Shown here: one piece after another, positions 60,456 to 64,000 of the stretch
Numbering within the stretch: the stretch's first letter is position 1
Layout: each line of letters starts with the position of its first letter
Assembly (NCBI RefSeq): GCF_030160715.1
Contig: NZ_BSOW01000007.1
Span: forward strand, 62,001-126,000
DNA length: 64,000 nt
Direction of reading: 5' to 3'
From: Bradyrhizobium iriomotense
GTDB lineage: Bacteria; Pseudomonadota; Alphaproteobacteria; Rhizobiales; Xanthobacteraceae
Program-made: the position numbers and the translations under genes
The notes under the pieces: generated by a model
The model's input: only the letters and a program-made list of their open reading frames with translations
The model's database searches: none
What the model was told of the DNA's origin: nothing

Positions 60456-62237
60456 TCAGTGCACCGGCAACGGCGGATGCGGGATCGCCGTCAACAGCTC
60501 CTTGGTGTAGTCGTTCTGCGGATCGCTGAGGACCTTTTCGGACGTCCCCTCTTCCACGATTCGACCCGTCCGCATAACAATGACACGATCGCACAGCAAG
60601 CGCACTACATTCAAATCATGCGAGACGAACAGGTAGCTCATCCCTAGCGATGTCTTGAGGTCCTGGAGAAGATTCAGCACGACAGCCTGGACCGAGACGT
60701 CGAGCGCCGCGGTCGGCTCGTCCAGGATGACGAGCTTTGGATGCAGCGCAATCGCCCGGGCGATGCCGACGCGGGCCTTCTGTCCCCCCGACAATTGATG
60801 CGGGAAGCGATCGAGCAGATTGTGCGGCAGGCCGACCATGGTCGCGAGTTCCTCGCAGCGGGCGCGGAGCGCATCGCGTCCCCTGATGTCACCCAGCTGC
60901 ATGATCGGATCGACGACGGCGCGGGCCGCGGTGAAGCGCGGGTTGAGGCTGTCGGTCGGGTCCTGGAACACCATCTGGATGCGGCTGCGCAGCGGCAGGC
61001 GCGCAAAGGCGCTCGGCATGATGCTGCCGATCTCCTCTCCGTCGAACTGGATGCGGCCCGAGGTCTGGTCCAATAGCCGCATCACCATCATCGACGTGGT
61101 CGATTTGCCGCAGCCGGATTCGCCGACGAGGCCAACGCTCTCGCCATGGCCGATGGAGAAGCTGATGCCATCGACCGCGCGGAACACCTCCGGCTCCACC
61201 GGCGGCTTGCGGCCGAACAACTTGCCGAGCACGGCGGTCGCGCCCTGGCGCGGGTATTCCTTGACGAGCTTGTCGATGAGGAGGAGGGGTTTTGAATTCT
61301 CGTCACCCCCGGGCTTGACCCGGGGGTCCATCGACTGAGACGAGTCTTGCGAAGGGTGACGGATGGCCGGGTCAAGCCCGGCCATGACGGTTGCGGATTG
61401 GGAGGCGCCCTCTTCCTCCGGCAGCAGATCCCGCAAGCTCACGCCGAGCCGCGGCGTCGCACGCATCAGCTTTTTTGTGTAGGGGTGCTGCGGGTTGGCA
61501 AAGATGTCGGCGGCTTTCGCGGTCTCGACCACCCTGCCCTTCTCCATCACCACGACGCGGTCGCAATAGGCGGCTGCCAATCCCAGATCATGCGTGATCA
61601 GGATGGTCGACATCGCACGCCGCCTGGTCAGCTCGACGATCAGATCCATCACGGCCTTCTGAGTGGTGACGTCGAGGCCGGTGGTCGGCTCGTCCGCGAT
61701 CAGGAGCTGCGGATTGCAGGCGAGCGCGAGCGCGATGACGACGCGCTGGCACATGCCGCCCGACAGCTCGAACGGATAGGCATGGTAGCGCTCGCGCGGG
61801 CGCGCGATCTTGACCTGCTCCAACGCCTCGATCGCCTTCTCGCCGTGATCGGCGACCTGCGCCTGCTGCACATGGGTGCGCAGCACGTCCTCGATCTGAT
61901 CACCGACTTTGCGGATCGGATTCAGTGCCGCGCGCGGGTTCTGAAAGATCATCGAGACTTCGCGGCCGCGCAGGTCGCGCATCTGGTCCTCGCTCGCGGC
62001 CTTCACGTCGATGCCGGAGAACATCACCGAGCCCTCGGCGATACGGCCGGCACGGTCGAGGATGCGCATCACCGCATAAGACGTCACCGACTTGCCCGAG
62101 CCGGACTCGCCGACGATCGCCAGCGTCTCGCCCTTGGCGACGGAGATGTTGACGTGCTGCACCGCCTTCACGATGCCGCGGCGAGTGGTGAATTCGACCG
62201 TGAGGTCCTGGACGTCGAGCAGCGGCTGGGCGGTCAT
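60456..62237 (-). CDS. Fused peptide-type ABC transporter ATPase (DppD-DppF)
   Basis: A 593-residue protein with two complete ATPase domains: first Walker A GESGSGKS (about 38-45) and signature [15 protein letters not shown]; second GESGCGKST (about 355-363) and [15 protein letters not shown]; Walker B in both ([24 protein letters not shown]). Fused DppDF are common in rhizobia. The linker (about residues 283-313) is encoded by a palindromic repeat (VMAGLDPAI...VKPGGDE) that keeps the frame open. It powers the DppBC permease encoded upstream, presumably for a ureide or peptide-like ligand. The binding protein would lie beyond the window end. Confidence 0.93.
   Translation of the reverse strand: MTAQPLLDVQDLTVEFTTRRGIVKAVQHVNISVAKGETLAIVGESGSGKSVTSYAVMRILDRAGRIAEGSVMFSGIDVKAASEDQMRDLRGREVSMIFQNPRAALNPIRKVGDQIEDVLRTHVQQAQVADHGEKAIEALEQVKIARPRERYHAYPFELSGGMCQRVVIALALACNPQLLIADEPTTGLDVTTQKAVMDLIVELTRRRAMSTILITHDLGLAAAYCDRVVVMEKGRVVETAKAADIFANPQHPYTKKLMRATPRLGVSLRDLLPEEEGASQSATVMAGLDPAIRHPSQDSSQSMDPRVKPGGDENSKPLLLIDKLVKEYPRQGATAVLGKLFGRKPPVEPEVFRAVDGISFSIGHGESVGLVGESGCGKSTTSMMVMRLLDQTSGRIQFDGEEIGSIMPSAFARLPLRSRIQMVFQDPTDSLNPRFTAARAVVDPIMQLGDIRGRDALRARCEELATMVGLPHNLLDRFPHQLSGGQKARVGIARAIALHPKLVILDEPTAALDVSVQAVVLNLLQDLKTSLGMSYLFVSHDLNVVRLLCDRVIVMRTGRIVEEGTSEKVLSDPQNDYTKELLTAIPHPPLPVH
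61301..61389. repeat. Family B palindromic repeat inside the ABC ATPase gene
   Basis: CGTCACCCCCGGGCTTGACC at one end and GGTCAAGCCCGGCCATGACG at the other. It is the same element as 12159-12244, inserted in frame in the linker between the two ATPase domains. Confidence 0.85.
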
Positions 62238-62350
62238 GACGGCCTCCCGCCACTTAAAAGGTCGAAAACAACCCCATGCACAGTAGAAAGGGGTTTGGAA
62301 TCATTGGGGAATTTAGGCCGAAAATTTCCGCGTGAGGGAGGCACGAACCT

Positions 62351-62466
62351 CTCGCTCCCTCCCCCCTTGCGGGGGAAGGTTGGGGAGAGATGTGGCCCCG
62401 GGAGAGGTCGGAATTCGTGGCTACCCCTCTCCCTGCCCCTCCCCCGCAAGGGGGGAGGGAACGAGC
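62351..62466. repeat. CCCTCCCCCC/GGGGGGAGGG palindromic repeat
   Basis: CTCGCTCCCTCCCCCCTTGC at one end and GCAAGGGGGGAGGGAACGAG at the other, with inner hairpins, filling the 62238-62530 gap inside the dpp operon between dppC and the ATPase gene. Confidence 0.8.
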
Positions 62467-62530
62467 GGGTGTTGCCCTCCTCACATGCGAGACGCACGTT
62501 GCTCGCCCTGCACTCGACATCAACCATCGC

Positions 62531-63430
62531 TTACGTCCTCCGCTGCGGGTCGACGATGTCGCGCAGGCCGTCGCCGAGGAGGTTGAAGCAGAACACGGCG
62601 AGCATCAGCGCAAGGCCAGGGAACAGTGCGATCCACCACTCCCCCGACACCATGAAGCCGGCGCCCTCGGCGACCATGATGCCCCACTCCGCCGTCGGCG
62701 GGCGGACACCGAGGCCGATGAAGGACAGGCCGGCGGCGTTGAGGATGGCGTAGCCCATGGTCAGCGACATCTGCACGATCATGATCGGCATGATGTTTGG
62801 CAGGATGTGCACCAGCAGGATGCGAAACTCGCCGTTGCCCGACAGCCGCGCCGCCTGCACGAAGCCGGCGTTGCGGCGGACGTTGGCTTCGGCACGCGCG
62901 ACGCGGGCATAGAGCGGGAAGTTCACGATGGCGGTGGCCAGAATGATGTTCTGCACGGTGTTGCCGAGTGCGGCGACGATGCCCATCGCCAGTACGAACA
63001 GCGGGAAGGCCATGATGGTGTCGGCGATGCGGCCGACGATGCGATCGGTCCAGCCGCCGAAGTATCCGGCCGCGATGCCGGCGAGGCCGCCCATCAGAAA
63101 CACCAGCACGACGGATGCGATCGCGATGAACGTATCGAGCCGGGTTGCCACGATGACGCGGCTGAAGATATCGCGGCCGAGCTGATCGGTACCGAACCAG
63201 TGCGCCATCGACGGCGGCTTCAGCGCTGCGGCGGTGTCGGAGGCGAGCGGATCATACGGCACCACATAGGGACCGAGGATCGCGGCAATCAGGATCAGGA
63301 TCAGGAGCGCGAAGGCAAAGCCCGTGACCTTGTTCTCGCCGAGCACGTAGCGGGTTTGCTCGAGGATCGCGACGAGTCCCGACGTGCGGGCGGGACCGAC
63401 GGGTTCAACAGCAGGCGCAACGGAGCTCAT
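62531..63430 (-). CDS. Peptide-type ABC transporter permease DppC
   Basis: A 299-residue permease with an N-terminal membrane helix (FAFALLILILIAAILGPYVV) and the binding-protein-dependent transport domain (about 95-285; EAA loop RVARAEANVRRNAGFVQAARLSGNG). The start at 63430 has GGGGTGAG upstream; an ATG seven codons earlier overlaps the dppB end. Partner of DppB and of the fused ATPase. Confidence 0.92.
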   Translation of the reverse strand: MSSVAPAVEPVGPARTSGLVAILEQTRYVLGENKVTGFAFALLILILIAAILGPYVVPYDPLASDTAAALKPPSMAHWFGTDQLGRDIFSRVIVATRLDTFIAIASVVLVFLMGGLAGIAAGYFGGWTDRIVGRIADTIMAFPLFVLAMGIVAALGNTVQNIILATAIVNFPLYARVARAEANVRRNAGFVQAARLSGNGEFRILLVHILPNIMPIMIVQMSLTMGYAILNAAGLSFIGLGVRPPTAEWGIMVAEGAGFMVSGEWWIALFPGLALMLAVFCFNLLGDGLRDIVDPQRRT

Positions 63431-63440
63431 GGTCTCACCC

Positions 63441-64000
63441 CTAACCTTCAAGCCTGACGCGCGGATCGATCACGCCGTAGAGAATGTCGATGACGAGATT
63501 GAGCAGCACGTACATCACCGCCATGGTCAGCACGAAACCCTGCACCGGCGCGAAGTCCGACGAGATCAGCGCTTCCACCGCATAGGAGCCGATGCCGGGC
63601 CAGGCGAAGACCTTCTCCACCAGCACGTTGGCGCCCAGCAGGAAGGAGAACACCATGCTGAGCGTGGTGATGACCGGCAGCATGGCGTTGCGGAAGGCAT
63701 AGGTGACGATGACGGTCGCCGGCGACAATCCGCTGGCGCGCGCGGTGCGGACGAATTCGGAGGCGAGCACCGCGAGCATCGAGGCGCGCGTCATGCGCGC
63801 AATCGGCGCCAGCGAGAAGATCGCAAGCGTCGTCGCAGGCAGGATGAGCTGACTCAATGCCGAGCGGAACGCCTCGAAGTCGCGCGCGATCAGCGTGTCG
63901 ATCAAATAGAAGCCGGTGATCGTGGGCGGCGCGCTGTAGAACACATCCAGGCGGCCAAGCGGCGCCGGCGACCAGCCGAGCTGGAAATAGAAGACGTAGA
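63441..64000 (-). CDS. Peptide-type ABC transporter permease DppB, cut by the window end
   Basis: The C-terminal 186 residues are present, beginning at the right edge with YVFYFQLGWSPAPLGRLDVF and continuing through LILPATTLAIFSLAPIARMTRASMLAVLASEFVRTARASGLS, the DppB EAA-loop region, to the end IDILYGVIDPRVRLEG. The true start lies beyond the window. It ends ten bases before the dppC start. Confidence 0.92.
   Translation of the reverse strand, partial: YVFYFQLGWSPAPLGRLDVFYSAPPTITGFYLIDTLIARDFEAFRSALSQLILPATTLAIFSLAPIARMTRASMLAVLASEFVRTARASGLSPATVIVTYAFRNAMLPVITTLSMVFSFLLGANVLVEKVFAWPGIGSYAVEALISSDFAPVQGFVLTMAVMYVLLNLVIDILYGVIDPRVRLEG

Overview
The window is chromosomal DNA of a high-GC alphaproteobacterium, almost certainly a Bradyrhizobium (or a very close relative). 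The support is a BjaR/BjaI-type quorum-sensing pair, the box-type benzoate operon with a BoxR regulator, many Liv-type ABC transporters, and several families of palindromic intergenic repeats of the kind scattered through Bradyrhizobium genomes. I see no rRNA, tRNA, CRISPR array, insertion sequence, phage or nodulation gene.

Layout. 1-2.7 kb: start of the phosphate regulon (pstC fragment, pstS, phoR) with a near-perfect Pho box before pstS. 2.7-7.2 kb: envelope genes (LPG-synthase-like membrane protein, OmpA/BON protein, small membrane protein, polysaccharide deacetylase). 7.4-14.8 kb: aerobic benzoyl-CoA (box) cluster: boxB, boxC, a DUF309 gene, an alpha/beta hydrolase, benzoate-CoA ligase and divergent boxR. 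14.8-21.4 kb: GH172-type protein, PRC-barrel protein, IclR regulator divergent from a Rieske oxygenase, a glutamine-synthetase-like enzyme and a Thr/Pro-rich secreted protein. 21.5-24.9 kb: livHMGF without a binding protein. 25.2-27.3 kb: LuxR/LuxI pair with two small genes. 27.5-36.0 kb: a compact quinate/shikimate operon (LysR, dehydrogenase, full ABC transporter, dehydroshikimate dehydratase). 36.1-43.8 kb: a type I secretion cluster with two related Gly-rich putative substrates and a pseudo-receiver LuxR protein. 44-50.9 kb: orphan binding protein, NDH-2, and a CYP199A/ferredoxin/binding-protein operon with divergent MarR. 51.2-55.6 kb: tannase-family esterase, feruloyl-CoA synthetase and divergent MarR. 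55.8-64 kb: allophanate hydrolase, then a convergent gntR-atzH-atzE-atzG-dpp transporter operon cut by the window end.

How it works together. Most of the window feeds plant-derived aromatic acids into central metabolism: benzoate via benzoyl-CoA epoxidation, quinate/shikimate to protocatechuate, para-methoxybenzoates via CYP199A, and feruloyl/galloyl esters via the esterase and Fcs. Each branch has its own regulator (BoxR, IclR, LysR, two MarR) and visible dyad-symmetric candidate operators. The same ATGCA-N6-TGCAT dyad lies upstream of boxC and upstream of livHMGF, which suggests that this transporter imports an aromatic acid under the same regulator. The last block hydrolyses small urea-like compounds.

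The least explained element is the type I secretion module at 38.3-43.8 kb. Its Gly/Asn-rich repeat substrate lacks RTX motifs and carries four 85-95 residue units with a Q/N/DQSA ladder that loosely recalls curlin. It is the best candidate here for an undescribed system. The BjaI translation-initiation region (a hairpin with the SD-like GAGG in its loop) and a palindromic repeat that has become coding sequence in an ABC ATPase linker are also worth attention.
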